DNA of 64,000 bases from Clostridium aminobutyricum (GCF_017255415.1 NZ_JAFJZZ010000004.1:1-64000); one strand, 5' to 3'. Shown: positions 17,583-25,678, counted from the stretch's first letter. Program-made: numbers and translations. The notes: generated by a model not told the origin, from the letters alone.

Positions 17583-18689
17583 TCACCACGTTAACGTTAA
17601 TTTATTGGTTGGACATACATCATTGCATAAACCGCAGCCACCGCATAGGTTTTCGTTTACCAGCACATTCTTGTCTCTCCTTTTGATCGCACCATAAAGA
17701 CAGGAATGGATACATTGATTGCACCCCTCTTCACAAATTTGATCATTTGTTGTACAAGTTACCGGTTCCACTTTCATCTCATCAAAGGACTTTAAATTTC
17801 TTAAAGCTTTCCCCCGTATGTTTTTTATGCTGGTGATGCCATTCTTTCGTTCCCAGGTCTCTAAGTCATGAATCATCTCTGAAATGATTCCATGGCCATG
17901 CAACATGACCGCCGTCCCCACTTGTACAGCCGAAGCACCCAGCATAATGTATTCCAGCACATGCTGATAATTTTCCACTCCGCCTATCCCGCATATCGGT
18001 ACATCCACAGCTTGTGCAACAGTGGCAACCGAAGCCAGGCCCAAAGGCCGAATAGGTGCACCGGAATAGCCTCCGTACGTCGTTAACGTAGGCTCACATT
18101 TTTCCAAATCCACCCCTAATATACATCGAATCGTATTAATCGCACTTACTCCGGAAGCTCCGGCTTTCTGAGCGGCTTTTGCTACTCTTGAAATATTCGT
18201 GACATTTTGAGAAAGCTTCACAGCAACAGGGATTTTCACGTTATCAACCACTTCTTTTGTCATTTGAAAAATAGTCTCCGGGTCGGAAGCTACAATTTCA
18301 AGTGATTCCCACATCGGATTCGATAAGCTTATTTCAATTGCGTCTGCACCAAAGACCTCCATTTTGGAAGCTAAATAGGCTAGCTCCGAAGGAGTGTGCG
18401 CCGAGATGCTCGCGATAACGATCCCACCGTTTTTCTTTGCATACTCTAAATCCTTCTGCCAGCCTTCTACCTGAATATCACAATACATCCTTATATTTTG
18501 CACACCACAGCCATTATAGGCAATCCTAGGGCGAACATCTACCGCTACATCCGTAACAATGGTTTCAGTGACAACAGCACCGGCACCGGCAGCAATACCC
18601 TTTCGTATGCTGCTTCCATCCCGGCTCCATGGTCCTGCAGCGACCATCACCGGATTTTTCATCTTTAATCCCAAAAATTCTGTTTTCAT
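17583..18689 (-). CDS. Diverged PreA-like dihydroorotate dehydrogenase-fold protein with two 4Fe-4S clusters
   Basis: 368-aa paralogue of PreA. The FMN barrel spans about 1-300, with GGYSGAPIRPL and ICGIGGV typical of the family. Two C-terminal [4Fe-4S] motifs use C319/C323/C326/C330 and C349/C352/C355/C359; the first has an unusual C-x3-C-x2-C-x3-C spacing. The NFSCP stretch of PreA is replaced by ISLSNPM at 120-126, so that cysteine is missing. The start at 18689 is set by aagggg 6 bases upstream. It lies 38 bases after the lacI stop, in the same orientation, probably cotranscribed with lacI. It may act on another ring substrate or be an electron-transfer partner. Confidence 0.75.
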   Translation of the reverse strand: MKTEFLGLKMKNPVMVAAGPWSRDGSSIRKGIAAGAGAVVTETIVTDVAVDVRPRIAYNGCGVQNIRMYCDIQVEGWQKDLEYAKKNGGIVIASISAHTPSELAYLASKMEVFGADAIEISLSNPMWESLEIVASDPETIFQMTKEVVDNVKIPVAVKLSQNVTNISRVAKAAQKAGASGVSAINTIRCILGVDLEKCEPTLTTYGGYSGAPIRPLGLASVATVAQAVDVPICGIGGVENYQHVLEYIMLGASAVQVGTAVMLHGHGIISEMIHDLETWERKNGITSIKNIRGKALRNLKSFDEMKVEPVTCTTNDQICEEGCNQCIHSCLYGAIKRRDKNVLVNENLCGGCGLCNDVCPTNKLTLTW

Positions 18690-18727
18690 AAGCATCCCCT
18701 TATCTGCATACGAACGTGGAATTGACA

Positions 18728-19777
18728 TTAACCGCGAAACATTTCCTGAAGTCTTTCTGTGTGCCCGCATGATTTTCTTATTTTTATTTTCGACTGCAAT
18801 TCGATTTCTTTTGATCGATGCAGTTCTAAATATGCTTGGTTTTTTTGATCTGCATCTTCTATCATGTCAAATAATAGTCTGGCACCGACTACCCCCATCT
18901 TATGCAATGGCTTCTCAATGGTGGTCAGCTTCGGGTCTACCATATTTGACATCCGAATATTATCAAATCCTATGATGGATATTTCTTCCGGCATTCGGAT
19001 GTTATGGTCTTTCATTGCATCCATTACGCCAAATGCAATCAAGTCACTGGTAGCAAGGATGACCTCCGGACGTTCTTGCATCTCAATAAATCTTTTGGCA
19101 CCCAAATATCCACCTTCAATATTATTTTCTGTTGCTATTATATATGCCGGATTCCGCTCTATGCCTTCTTTCGCCAGAGCTTGTTCGTACCCTTCAATCT
19201 TTCTCTTATTCTCCAGCTCAGGCGTCTTCCCATACAGAATGGCAATTTTACGATAACCGACCTCCATTAAATAATTTACGGCTTTAAAAATCGCCTGCTG
19301 ACAATTTGTTCGAACAACAGGTACGTTGGGCTTGCCCTTATTTTCCCCGATCATCACCACCGGCACACCCTGACTATAGATGTTCTCAATTTCGTCCGCC
19401 TCTAGATGAGACGAAATCAAAATGATGCCGTCTACTTTTCTATGGATCAGGCTTTCTGCGTATTGTCTTTCCTTTTCAGGATCATTTTCAACATTACACA
19501 TAAAGGTAATATAATCCTTTTGACGGGCCACATCTTCCACACCTTTCACAATTTCCATATTGGCCGGATTCAAAATATGTGGGATCATCAGACCTATGGT
19601 CTTGGTCTTGTTAAAATTCAGTCCCCGCGCGAACCAATTCGGAGTATATTCTGCCTCTTGCATAATTCTTTCAATCTTTTCTTTGGTTTCCGGTGCCACA
19701 CTTTCAGGATGATTTAATACTCTTGATACGGTGGCTACCGATACGCCGGCTTGTTTTGCAATTTGTTTAATATTCAT
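18728..19777 (-). CDS. LacI-family transcriptional regulator
   Basis: 349-aa repressor. The N-terminal helix-turn-helix reads IKQIAKQAGVSVATVSRVLN, followed by the hinge helix TPNWFARGLN. Residues 60-330 form a periplasmic-binding-protein-like ligand domain. It lies upstream of the PreA-like gene and the preT operon, and palindromes of LacI type stand at both 17490-17505 and 19989-20002, so it most likely represses the nucleobase cluster and itself. The ligand is probably a nucleobase or breakdown product (inference). The ribosome site aggaggag is about 11 bases from the ATG, slightly long. Confidence 0.9.
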   Translation of the reverse strand: MNIKQIAKQAGVSVATVSRVLNHPESVAPETKEKIERIMQEAEYTPNWFARGLNFNKTKTIGLMIPHILNPANMEIVKGVEDVARQKDYITFMCNVENDPEKERQYAESLIHRKVDGIILISSHLEADEIENIYSQGVPVVMIGENKGKPNVPVVRTNCQQAIFKAVNYLMEVGYRKIAILYGKTPELENKRKIEGYEQALAKEGIERNPAYIIATENNIEGGYLGAKRFIEMQERPEVILATSDLIAFGVMDAMKDHNIRMPEEISIIGFDNIRMSNMVDPKLTTIEKPLHKMGVVGARLLFDMIEDADQKNQAYLELHRSKEIELQSKIKIRKSCGHTERLQEMFRG

Positions 19778-19827
19778 TAGGCTGCAATCTCCTCCTCTTT
19801 ATCCTTATCTTATGTTGTGAAATGCTA

Positions 19828-19859
19828 TAAAAAAAGCGGGTATTCTGAATGAACCCGCT
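19828..19859 (-). terminator. Terminator between the holin gene and lacI
   Basis: Stem agcgggt / acccgct with an 11-base loop and TTTTTTT on the minus strand. It lies 50 bases before the lacI start and downstream of the putative lacI operator, so it either ends the holin transcript or attenuates lacI. Confidence 0.8.
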
Positions 19860-19988
19860 CCTGAAAGTTATTGTCGATTCTGCTTAAACATCACTTTGGT
19901 TACGATATTGTTCAGAATTTTCCTTTATGTAGATTAAACCACTTTCATTGTCTCATTTCAAGGGGAACCTTCCCTTGAATCACTTTTT

Positions 19989-20002
19989 TGTTACTGGTTA
20001 CA
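19989..20002. promoter_or_regulatory. Second LacI-type operator, upstream of lacI
   Basis: TGTTACTGGTTACA matches 12 of 14 bases of the preT palindrome. It points to autoregulation of the LacI gene. Confidence 0.55.
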
Positions 20003-20036
20003 TGTTGACATTTCACCTCATTCTAGAGATAGGTTA

Positions 20037-20297
20037 TTACTCTTGAAGCTTCTTACATGCCATGACTCTTTCCGTGTCGGATATCCCTTTGGAGGTAGGA
20101 TCGGAAACATATCCAATTAAAGCAACAATCGCACACCCCAGTTTAAATGGATTCATCAGCAGCTCTTTCACTTGTTCCCATAATATATTCCAACTGGTAA
20201 ATATCTCAGGGCTTATACCTATTGCAGTAAAGATAACAGCAAACAGGCCAATCCAGAAATAAGGGTTTTGTGCTCGAAGCAGCCAATTGATATGCAT
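20037..20297 (-). CDS. phi-LC3-family phage holin-like small membrane protein
   Basis: 86-aa protein with an aromatic N-terminus (NWLLRAQNPYFWIG), one to two membrane helices, then a tail with NPFKLG and SDPTSKGISDTERV, the pattern of phi-LC3 holins. In phage these release endolysin across the membrane. The ATG at 20297 has gagga 6 bases ahead; the longer frame begins with a basic stretch that lacks a ribosome site. No endolysin or other phage gene is adjacent, so it is a solitary copy, possibly a remnant or domesticated. Confidence 0.7.
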   Translation of the reverse strand: MHINWLLRAQNPYFWIGLFAVIFTAIGISPEIFTSWNILWEQVKELLMNPFKLGCAIVALIGYVSDPTSKGISDTERVMACKKLQE

Positions 20298-20645
20298 AAT
20301 TCCTCTTCTATTGCGTCTGTCGTCCTTCGTTTTTACTTTTTTGCTTTTACGTCTAAATCCCACGACCGTTCTCCTCTCACCTGTTTTAGTAACATTCTAT
20401 GTCATTTCTTTTTCTATCAGTACCTTTGATTCCTATTTTTGCGATTAACAATCAAATGTCATTTTTTATGTGCCAAGAATGTGTTATATACAATTTTTAA
20501 AAAACTGTATATTGTTATTGTATATATCGTTTATATCTACTAATTATCATTTATTGTATCTATTAAAATTATTATTTTTATATCTTTTTTTATATACAAC
20601 TCACATAGTATAATAGACAATGAACAAAAATAGGAGGACTTTATA
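20298..20645. other. AT-rich intergenic region upstream of the ECF S component
   Basis: Very AT-rich and divergent. It holds an inverted pair atataca ... tgtatat (20486-20512) with a neighbouring tgtatata, and a TATAAT at 20609-20614 without a good -35 box. No riboswitch that I can recognise. Confidence 0.4.
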
Positions 20646-21203
20646 ATGAAACAGGATACAACTATAAAACGCTTATGTGAAACAGCACTATTTACTGCGT
20701 TAGTCTTTTTAGGGATTTTTACGTTTAAATTTCCGCTGCCTTTTGGCTATGTTCATTTAGGAGATTCCATGATTTTTCTTGCTGTACTGATGTTGGGCGG
20801 AAAAAGAGGTGCCCTTGCCGGTGGGATTGGCGGCGCTCTTGCAGATTTAATAAGCGGCTACGCCATTTGGATGCTTCCTACATTTCTATGCAAATTCTTT
20901 TTGGCGATATGTATGGGAATCATCATAGAAAAACAATTATTTAAATTAGAAGGAAAATCTGCTTGGCTTGTCGGAGGACTGTTGGGAGGACTGGTTCAAA
21001 CCATCGGATATATGATTGCATCTTATGTTCTGTATGGAATGCCTGCTGTTGTGGTTGCCATACCATCTCTGGCTTTTCAAAGTATCGCTGGGCTTATTAT
21101 CGCTCTGGTTGTCGCTGCAGCTCTTCAAAAAACAGCATTGCAGAAATATTTTTTACATAGAGCAAACAAAAAAGTAAGTAACGAAGTATCCGATTCTTTA
21201 TAG
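20646..21203 (+). CDS. ECF transporter S component (substrate-binding membrane subunit)
   Basis: 185-aa integral membrane protein with about six helices, of the PF07155-like S-component group. It has the family features FKFPLPFGYVHLGDS and GKRGALAGGIGGALADL near residues 28-72. It would bind a vitamin or vitamin precursor and work with the shared EcfT-EcfA1-EcfA2 module encoded at 29.7-32.4 kb. aggagg lies 9 bases before the ATG and a strong terminator follows. The substrate is unknown; hydroxymethylpyrimidine and pyridoxine-type relatives exist in this group. Confidence 0.78.
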   Translation: MKQDTTIKRLCETALFTALVFLGIFTFKFPLPFGYVHLGDSMIFLAVLMLGGKRGALAGGIGGALADLISGYAIWMLPTFLCKFFLAICMGIIIEKQLFKLEGKSAWLVGGLLGGLVQTIGYMIASYVLYGMPAVVVAIPSLAFQSIAGLIIALVVAAALQKTALQKYFLHRANKKVSNEVSDSL

Positions 21204-21238
21204 ATAAAACAATCTTATTCACATATTCATACGCTAAT

Positions 21239-21283
21239 AAGGGCGTTTCCAAACTGTTCACAGTTGGAGACGCCCTTTTTTTT
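21239..21283 (+). terminator. Terminator after the ECF S component
   Basis: Stem aagggcgt...actg / cagt...acgccctt with mismatches, a 4-base loop and a run of eight T. Confidence 0.88.
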
Positions 21284-21321
21284 GCTCTATAGATGCTATG
21301 CGGCTATGCAGCAGCAAGAAA

Positions 21322-21534
21322 TTATTTTTCTGAGCTAGTTGTTCCTCTTACATATTGCTCGTTATACTCACCGGGGATATGGCCCCTTAAAATAGCCTGC
21401 TTCACAGGATTCGCCTCATCAATCATTGTGTTATGGTCTTCCGAATTTTTAAACTCGGAAGTCTCAATTAAACCTTCCGGAAACATTTCGCCGTTAGAAG
21501 TTCTCAAATCCACATTATCAACTTTATTTTCCAT
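21322..21534 (-). CDS. Hypothetical 70-aa hydrophilic protein
   Basis: I do not recognise this protein. It is acidic and hydrophilic, without cysteines or membrane segments (content such as EGLIETSEFKNSEDHNTM). A strong taggaggt ribosome site stands 8 bases before the ATG, which supports a real gene. It is flanked by terminators and has no operon partners. It could be a small spore or stress protein, but nothing in the sequence proves that. Confidence 0.6.
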   Translation of the reverse strand: MENKVDNVDLRTSNGEMFPEGLIETSEFKNSEDHNTMIDEANPVKQAILRGHIPGEYNEQYVRGTTSSEK

Positions 21535-21743
21535 ATTTTTTACCTCCTATTACGATTAGTATGGGTATGGAAGTATAAAATATTCTGTCACAAATAGTTT
21601 TTATTAAAAGTAAACTAAATACTCTTTTATTCTTGTCCTTTTTTTGTCCCTTATAAGCATACATTTTAACTTTCCCGATCTTTACAGGAACAATCGGAAG
21701 GATTGACACATTTACTTCATCCCTTTCAGCTTTCGGTCATTTT

Positions 21744-22697
21744 TTATTCCGTGACGGAAATTGAGTTGGATTTTCTGCCACTGACACCGTTCGCTTCATC
21801 TACAACAAGAGAGAAGATGTGCGGGGTCATTATAAATATGATTGAAGTTGCATCTGCTAAAACAATGATACCATACTCGTTCAGAGAAATTTCACCAGAA
21901 GCGCTTGTAGTAGGACCTGCCATTACCGATATGCTGTCACCAACTTCAACGTAATTATAAATATTTTTAAGAAAGTCCGTATCACAATTTTGCGGGAACG
22001 GATCAGGGGGATTCAAATAAGTTATTGAATCATCATACACACTATCAGGGAAATAAAGCATCGTTATTTTATCAATGCTGAAAGCAGCCGGTTGACCTCC
22101 TGATTGAAGAATAAGCAAAGGAATGCTTCCGGCATCAGGCGCTTTGTAAAGTGAGTCGATTGTTCCTGAAACGGTTGCAAGCCTATTCGAGAACATACTA
22201 ACAGCTGCACCCGGATAGATAGTCACCACTTGCTCCAAAAGATTGGCAAATTGATCCAAGGCAAAGCAACGGCTATTGTCAATTGTATATTCATTTAAAT
22301 AAAAAATACGCAGATTCGCTTTAAATGTCATCATATTTGGTAAAAAAACAGTGGCATTTGAAGCATTTACCAATGAAAAATTAACAGGAGCATCGTCAAC
22401 ATTTAAAACGGCTATTCCGCCCATGTTTCCTGTTTTAATCGGTGAACTGCTATCAAATTCAGTCCCTTTGTCAGAGATCAACTTAAAAATGACACCAGAC
22501 GAACCAGAGGTTGACTGCATAGATACATACCAATCGATTATATACAGGCCTTGTTCATAAACAGTAATAACCCCGGTGGTGTTATTATAACTCACGTTCC
22601 CTATCATACTGATTGTTTCATCAAATATAACATTATCATTATTGTTTATAATGCTATCATTATTATTTTTTTGAAGCTGCAATACTATATTACTCAT
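21744..22697 (-). CDS. BclA-like / TNF-type jelly-roll protein, putative spore surface protein
   Basis: 317 aa, no signal peptide and no membrane helix. Residues 20-135 alternate strands in the manner of the C1q/TNF-like C-terminal domain of BclA exosporium proteins (ISMIGNVSYN, TGVITVYEQGLYIIDWYV, GVIFKLISDKG). Residues 150-317 look beta-rich too and may form a second domain. The collagen-like GXX repeats of BclA are absent. The upstream sequence fits a sigma-K promoter exactly (22733-22759), as expected for late mother-cell proteins. Asn, Ser and Thr are abundant. The assignment to the spore surface is inference from fold resemblance plus promoter. Confidence 0.55.
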   Translation of the reverse strand: MSNIVLQLQKNNNDSIINNNDNVIFDETISMIGNVSYNNTTGVITVYEQGLYIIDWYVSMQSTSGSSGVIFKLISDKGTEFDSSSPIKTGNMGGIAVLNVDDAPVNFSLVNASNATVFLPNMMTFKANLRIFYLNEYTIDNSRCFALDQFANLLEQVVTIYPGAAVSMFSNRLATVSGTIDSLYKAPDAGSIPLLILQSGGQPAAFSIDKITMLYFPDSVYDDSITYLNPPDPFPQNCDTDFLKNIYNYVEVGDSISVMAGPTTSASGEISLNEYGIIVLADATSIIFIMTPHIFSLVVDEANGVSGRKSNSISVTE

Positions 22698-22732
22698 ATC
22701 TATACCCTATAACCTTATTTTTTCTTTATATT

Positions 22733-22759
22733 TATTATATGCTTTTGATTGAAAAACGT
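22733..22759 (-). promoter_or_regulatory. Candidate sigma-K promoter for the BclA-like gene
   Basis: On the minus strand: AC, 16 bases, CATATAATA, which matches the consensus AC-N16-CATANNNTA at every fixed position. Transcription would start about 28 bases before the ATG at 22697. Confidence 0.65.
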
Positions 22760-22800
22760 TAAAGATAATGGGTGATTGTATCAGATGGCTTGCCTTTCCC

Positions 22801-22842
22801 AATAAAAATAAGGTACAGCATGAACTGTACCTTATTTTTATT
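22801..22842 (-). terminator. Terminator after pta
   Basis: An 18-bp perfect stem (aataaaaataaggtacag with its complement), a 6-base loop, and a T-rich descending arm. It lies 20 bases after the pta stop. Confidence 0.88.
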
Positions 22843-22862
22843 GGGTTTTTAGGAAACATAAG

Positions 22863-23840
22863 TTATTCTTTTAATGATGCGGTGATAATGGCCATTTTAT
22901 AAACCTCATCTGCATTACAGCCTCTTGAAAGGTCATTAATTGGGGCATTTAGTCCCTGTAGGATCGGTCCATATGCATCAAATCCCCCGAGGCGCTGAGC
23001 GATCTTATAACCAATATTGCCGGCATTTATATCGGGGAATACGAACGTGTTGGCTTTACCTGCGACAGGAGATTCCGGCGCTTTTGTTTTGGCAACTTCA
23101 GGCGCAAAGGCAGCATCAAACTGCAACTCACCGTCTATTGGGAAATCAAGATTCATCGCCTTTATTTTTTCAACGGCTTCTCGAACTTTATCTACAGTTT
23201 CTCCTTTACCGGATCCTAATGAGCTATATGATAACATGGCAACTTTTGGTTCAATTGAAAAAACTCTTGCCGTTTTAGCCGTTTCGACTGCGATTTCAAC
23301 AAGTTCGTCAACGTTAGGCGTTATATTGATAGCACAATCACCCATCGCATATCTTTCGTCGCCTTTTTCTGTTACGCGCTGTAAAATAAAGCAACTTGAA
23401 ACAATGCTGTTTCCAGGTTTTGTCTTAATGATTTGAAGTGCCGGACGAACCGTATCTGCGGTTGAATATGTTGCACCTCCTAAAAGGCCTTGAGCATATC
23501 CTATTTTTACCAACATAGTTCCGAAATAATTTGTCTTTTTCAAAACCTCTCTGCAAGCTTCTTCATCCATTTTTCCTTTTCTCAGTTCAACCAATTTAGC
23601 AACCATTGAATCCATTTCCGGATAATTTGCCGGATCGAGAATTTCAATACCATCTATAGGGAATCCATATTTTTTTAATGCTTCATGGATTTCCTCGGGA
23701 TTCCCCAACAACAGCGGCTCCAGAATATTTTCTTGCTTTAAGCGGCTTGCAGCTTCAAGAATTCTTGGATCCGAGCCTTCCGTAAACACAAGTTTTTGTT
23801 GATCTTTTTTTAAATTTTCAATCATAGTTTCAAACATCAT
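22863..23840 (-). CDS. pta: Phosphate acetyltransferase
   Basis: About 325 aa, the short single-domain type. It interconverts acetyl-CoA and acetyl phosphate for acetate formation with ATP gain. Typical segments: FTEGSDPRILEA near 20-31, GLLGGATYSTADTVRPALQ near 118-136, SSCFILQR, YAMGDCAINITP, LSYSSLGSGKG near 208-218 and FPDINAGNIGYKIAQRLGG near 270-288. AGGAGG directly abuts an ATG at 23846, so the third codon ATG (23840) is a better-spaced start. No ackA lies beside it, unlike many genomes. Confidence 0.93.
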   Translation of the reverse strand: MMFETMIENLKKDQQKLVFTEGSDPRILEAASRLKQENILEPLLLGNPEEIHEALKKYGFPIDGIEILDPANYPEMDSMVAKLVELRKGKMDEEACREVLKKTNYFGTMLVKIGYAQGLLGGATYSTADTVRPALQIIKTKPGNSIVSSCFILQRVTEKGDERYAMGDCAINITPNVDELVEIAVETAKTARVFSIEPKVAMLSYSSLGSGKGETVDKVREAVEKIKAMNLDFPIDGELQFDAAFAPEVAKTKAPESPVAGKANTFVFPDINAGNIGYKIAQRLGGFDAYGPILQGLNAPINDLSRGCNADEVYKMAIITASLKE

Positions 23841-24014
23841 CTTCATCCTCCTAAAGAAACTTTACCAACTTCGACTCCATAAAAGTATAATGAAGCATTT
23901 CATATATTGGTTATGTATTAGTATCTCATTAGAGTATACCATATAAATAGTAGTTCACGACATATTGAGCTTACATTTTGTCCAGTATTTTTTATAGAAC
24001 TATCGAAGGTTTTT

Positions 24015-24044
24015 TTAACAGGGCAATTATGAAACTCATATAAT
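24015..24044 (+). promoter_or_regulatory. Promoter for the 192-aa hypothetical gene
   Basis: TTAACA (24015-24020), an 18-base spacer, TATAAT (24039-24044). Confidence 0.65.
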
Positions 24045-24107
24045 AATTAATGATTTTATTTAATAAAAATGATGTTATTCATTAAGTTGGTATGAGGAGT
24101 AATAACA

Positions 24108-24686
24108 ATGATTCATAAAAAACAATATGAAGGGATCCCTTCTTGGCAAATAAACATAATCCTTCGTTTATCCAATGCATGGAAAGAATTAGCCATCTTT
24201 TCCAGACTTTATCTAATTAGTTCCTATACGGGTCTAGAGGACCGCGAATCTATATCTGATAGATTAGCTGAAATACCAATAGAACTTGGAAATACAATTA
24301 GATTATTTTTTGGAGATGATATAGCTGCCAGATATACAGACTTAGTAAATCTACAAGTTTCACTAATAAAAAATTTAATTGACGCTCAAGTAAGAGGTGA
24401 TGATGCTGCTGTAAAGGATAATATAAATCGATTATACGGCACTGCTGATATGCTTGCCGCTTTACTTTCAAATGCTAATCCATTTTGGACACAAAGTGAA
24501 ATGCGTAATTTAAGGTATACTTACTTGAGTTTAATGCTAGAAGAAATAACAACATTTATAACAAAAAATTATGCAACTTCTATAGATATATTTGATAGAC
24601 TTTTATCTTATTCAACTGTATTAGGAGACTATTATGCAAAGGGACTATACGATTATATAATGGCTAATAGAGCAAGAACCCCCTAA
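24108..24686 (+). CDS. Hypothetical all-helical protein with two internal repeats
   Basis: 192 aa, predicted almost wholly alpha-helical. Two halves resemble each other: each has an LR-x-n-W or Y aromatic start, an acidic turn and a closing D-R-L or D-x-x-L segment (about 15-100 and 105-185). It recalls small clostridial proteins sometimes mislabelled acetylglutamate kinase; it has none of the kinase motifs. gagg stands before the ATG and the gene has its own promoter and terminator. Function unknown. Confidence 0.6.
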   Translation: MIHKKQYEGIPSWQINIILRLSNAWKELAIFSRLYLISSYTGLEDRESISDRLAEIPIELGNTIRLFFGDDIAARYTDLVNLQVSLIKNLIDAQVRGDDAAVKDNINRLYGTADMLAALLSNANPFWTQSEMRNLRYTYLSLMLEEITTFITKNYATSIDIFDRLLSYSTVLGDYYAKGLYDYIMANRARTP

Positions 24687-24727
24687 CCCGTACCCTTGAT
24701 TCGATTCCCTTCTTGCGAACAAAAAAT

Positions 24728-24758
24728 AAAACAAGAGAGAATAAATCCCTCTTGTTTT
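24728..24758. terminator. Bidirectional terminator between the 192-aa gene and tRNA-Gly
   Basis: Stem aaaacaagag / ctcttgtttt with T-rich tails in both directions. It can end the plus-strand gene and the minus-strand tRNA. Confidence 0.85.
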
Positions 24759-24760
24759 TA

Positions 24761-24834
24761 TGGAGCGGGTGAAGGGAATCGAACCCTCGCCTTAGCCTTG
24801 GGAAGGCCACGTTCTGCCATTGAACTACACCCGC
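24761..24834 (-). tRNA. tRNA-Gly (anticodon CCC), CCA encoded
   Basis: The cloverleaf folds by hand. Acceptor GCGGGTG/CACCCGC; D stem GTTC/GAAC; anticodon stem TGGCC/GGCTA with loop TTCCCAA; T stem GAGGG/CCCTT with loop TTCGATT; then TCCA. The anticodon CCC reads GGG glycine codons. Confidence 0.95.
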
Positions 24835-24893
24835 AAGTTTTTTATGTTGCTGATACATTATATCAAATAAAAAAACTTAATTCAAGCTCATAT

Positions 24894-24925
24894 CAAAAGA
24901 AAAGCACCAGAAAATGTCTGGTGCT
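24894..24925 (-). terminator. Terminator after plsC
   Basis: Stem agcaccaga / tctggtgct, 5-base loop, followed on the minus strand by TTTCTTTTG. Confidence 0.8.
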
Positions 24926-24941
24926 ATCGCTTCATCGCGGT

Positions 24942-25661
24942 TTATTTTTTATTCGCTTCCATAATCAAGTCACGAACACGTGTAGAAATATGCTTCGCTT
25001 CTTCTTTGGATAAACCTGCCGTCTCAATCGGCGGCAATATCGTAATCTTAACGTGTGCTGGATGAATCCAAAAACCATGTGCTTCCATCGCGCGATAAGA
25101 ACCGTCAATCGCCACAGGCACAATAGGGGCACCTGTTTTCATAGCAATTTTAAAAGCACCCGCTTTAAATTCTCCTGCTTCGTCTTGTTTACTTCTTGTT
25201 CCTTCTGGGAAAATAATAATCGAACGGCCTTCTTCAATAACTTTCTCTGCTTCCGCAAAAACTCTTAGCGATTGTCTTGCATTGTCACGATCAATGAAAA
25301 GACAGTCAAAAAGTTTCATCCAATTAGAGATCATCGGCATTTTCTCTAAACTGTCTTTTGCAATCACTGGATTGGGTTCTCCTAGTTTAGCAAGCATCAA
25401 CGGAATATCAAAATTTCCTTGATGATTGCTTGTAAACAACACCGCTCGGTCTGCAGGAATATTCTCAAGTCCCTGTACGGTGCAAGTAACACCTGCCATT
25501 TTTAGCAAACTAGACGCCCACTGTAGGACGACTTGATTAATTCCAGATAAGTCTTGCTCCTTTGGAGCGCCTTCAGCTCGTCGCTTCTCATAATATTTTT
25601 GTTTTGGGTATATCTTGATGAGATACAACCAAAAATATATGAACCAAATAATAGTACGCAT
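24942..25661 (-). CDS. plsC: 1-acyl-sn-glycerol-3-phosphate acyltransferase
   Basis: 239-aa membrane-associated enzyme that adds the second acyl chain to lysophosphatidic acid in phospholipid synthesis. The N-terminal helix (WFIYFWLYLIKI) anchors it. The acyltransferase motifs are NHQGNFD (HX4D, about 79-85), the substrate motif FPEGTRS (about 150-156) and a late GAPIVPVAI segment. It starts 17 bases after the aminotransferase stop, so the two are probably cotranscribed. Confidence 0.92.
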   Translation of the reverse strand: MRTIIWFIYFWLYLIKIYPKQKYYEKRRAEGAPKEQDLSGINQVVLQWASSLLKMAGVTCTVQGLENIPADRAVLFTSNHQGNFDIPLMLAKLGEPNPVIAKDSLEKMPMISNWMKLFDCLFIDRDNARQSLRVFAEAEKVIEEGRSIIIFPEGTRSKQDEAGEFKAGAFKIAMKTGAPIVPVAIDGSYRAMEAHGFWIHPAHVKITILPPIETAGLSKEEAKHISTRVRDLIMEANKK

Positions 25662-25678
25662 AAGAATTATTACTCCAT

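Noticed and set aside
19778-19990. T-box or amino-acid leader before lacI
   Set aside because: A terminator is present but no T-box sequence (ggtgg core) precedes it.
20466-20484. Sigma-54 promoter (TTGGCACAT on the minus strand)
   Set aside because: The -24-like TGGCAC is there but the -12 TTGC element is missing.
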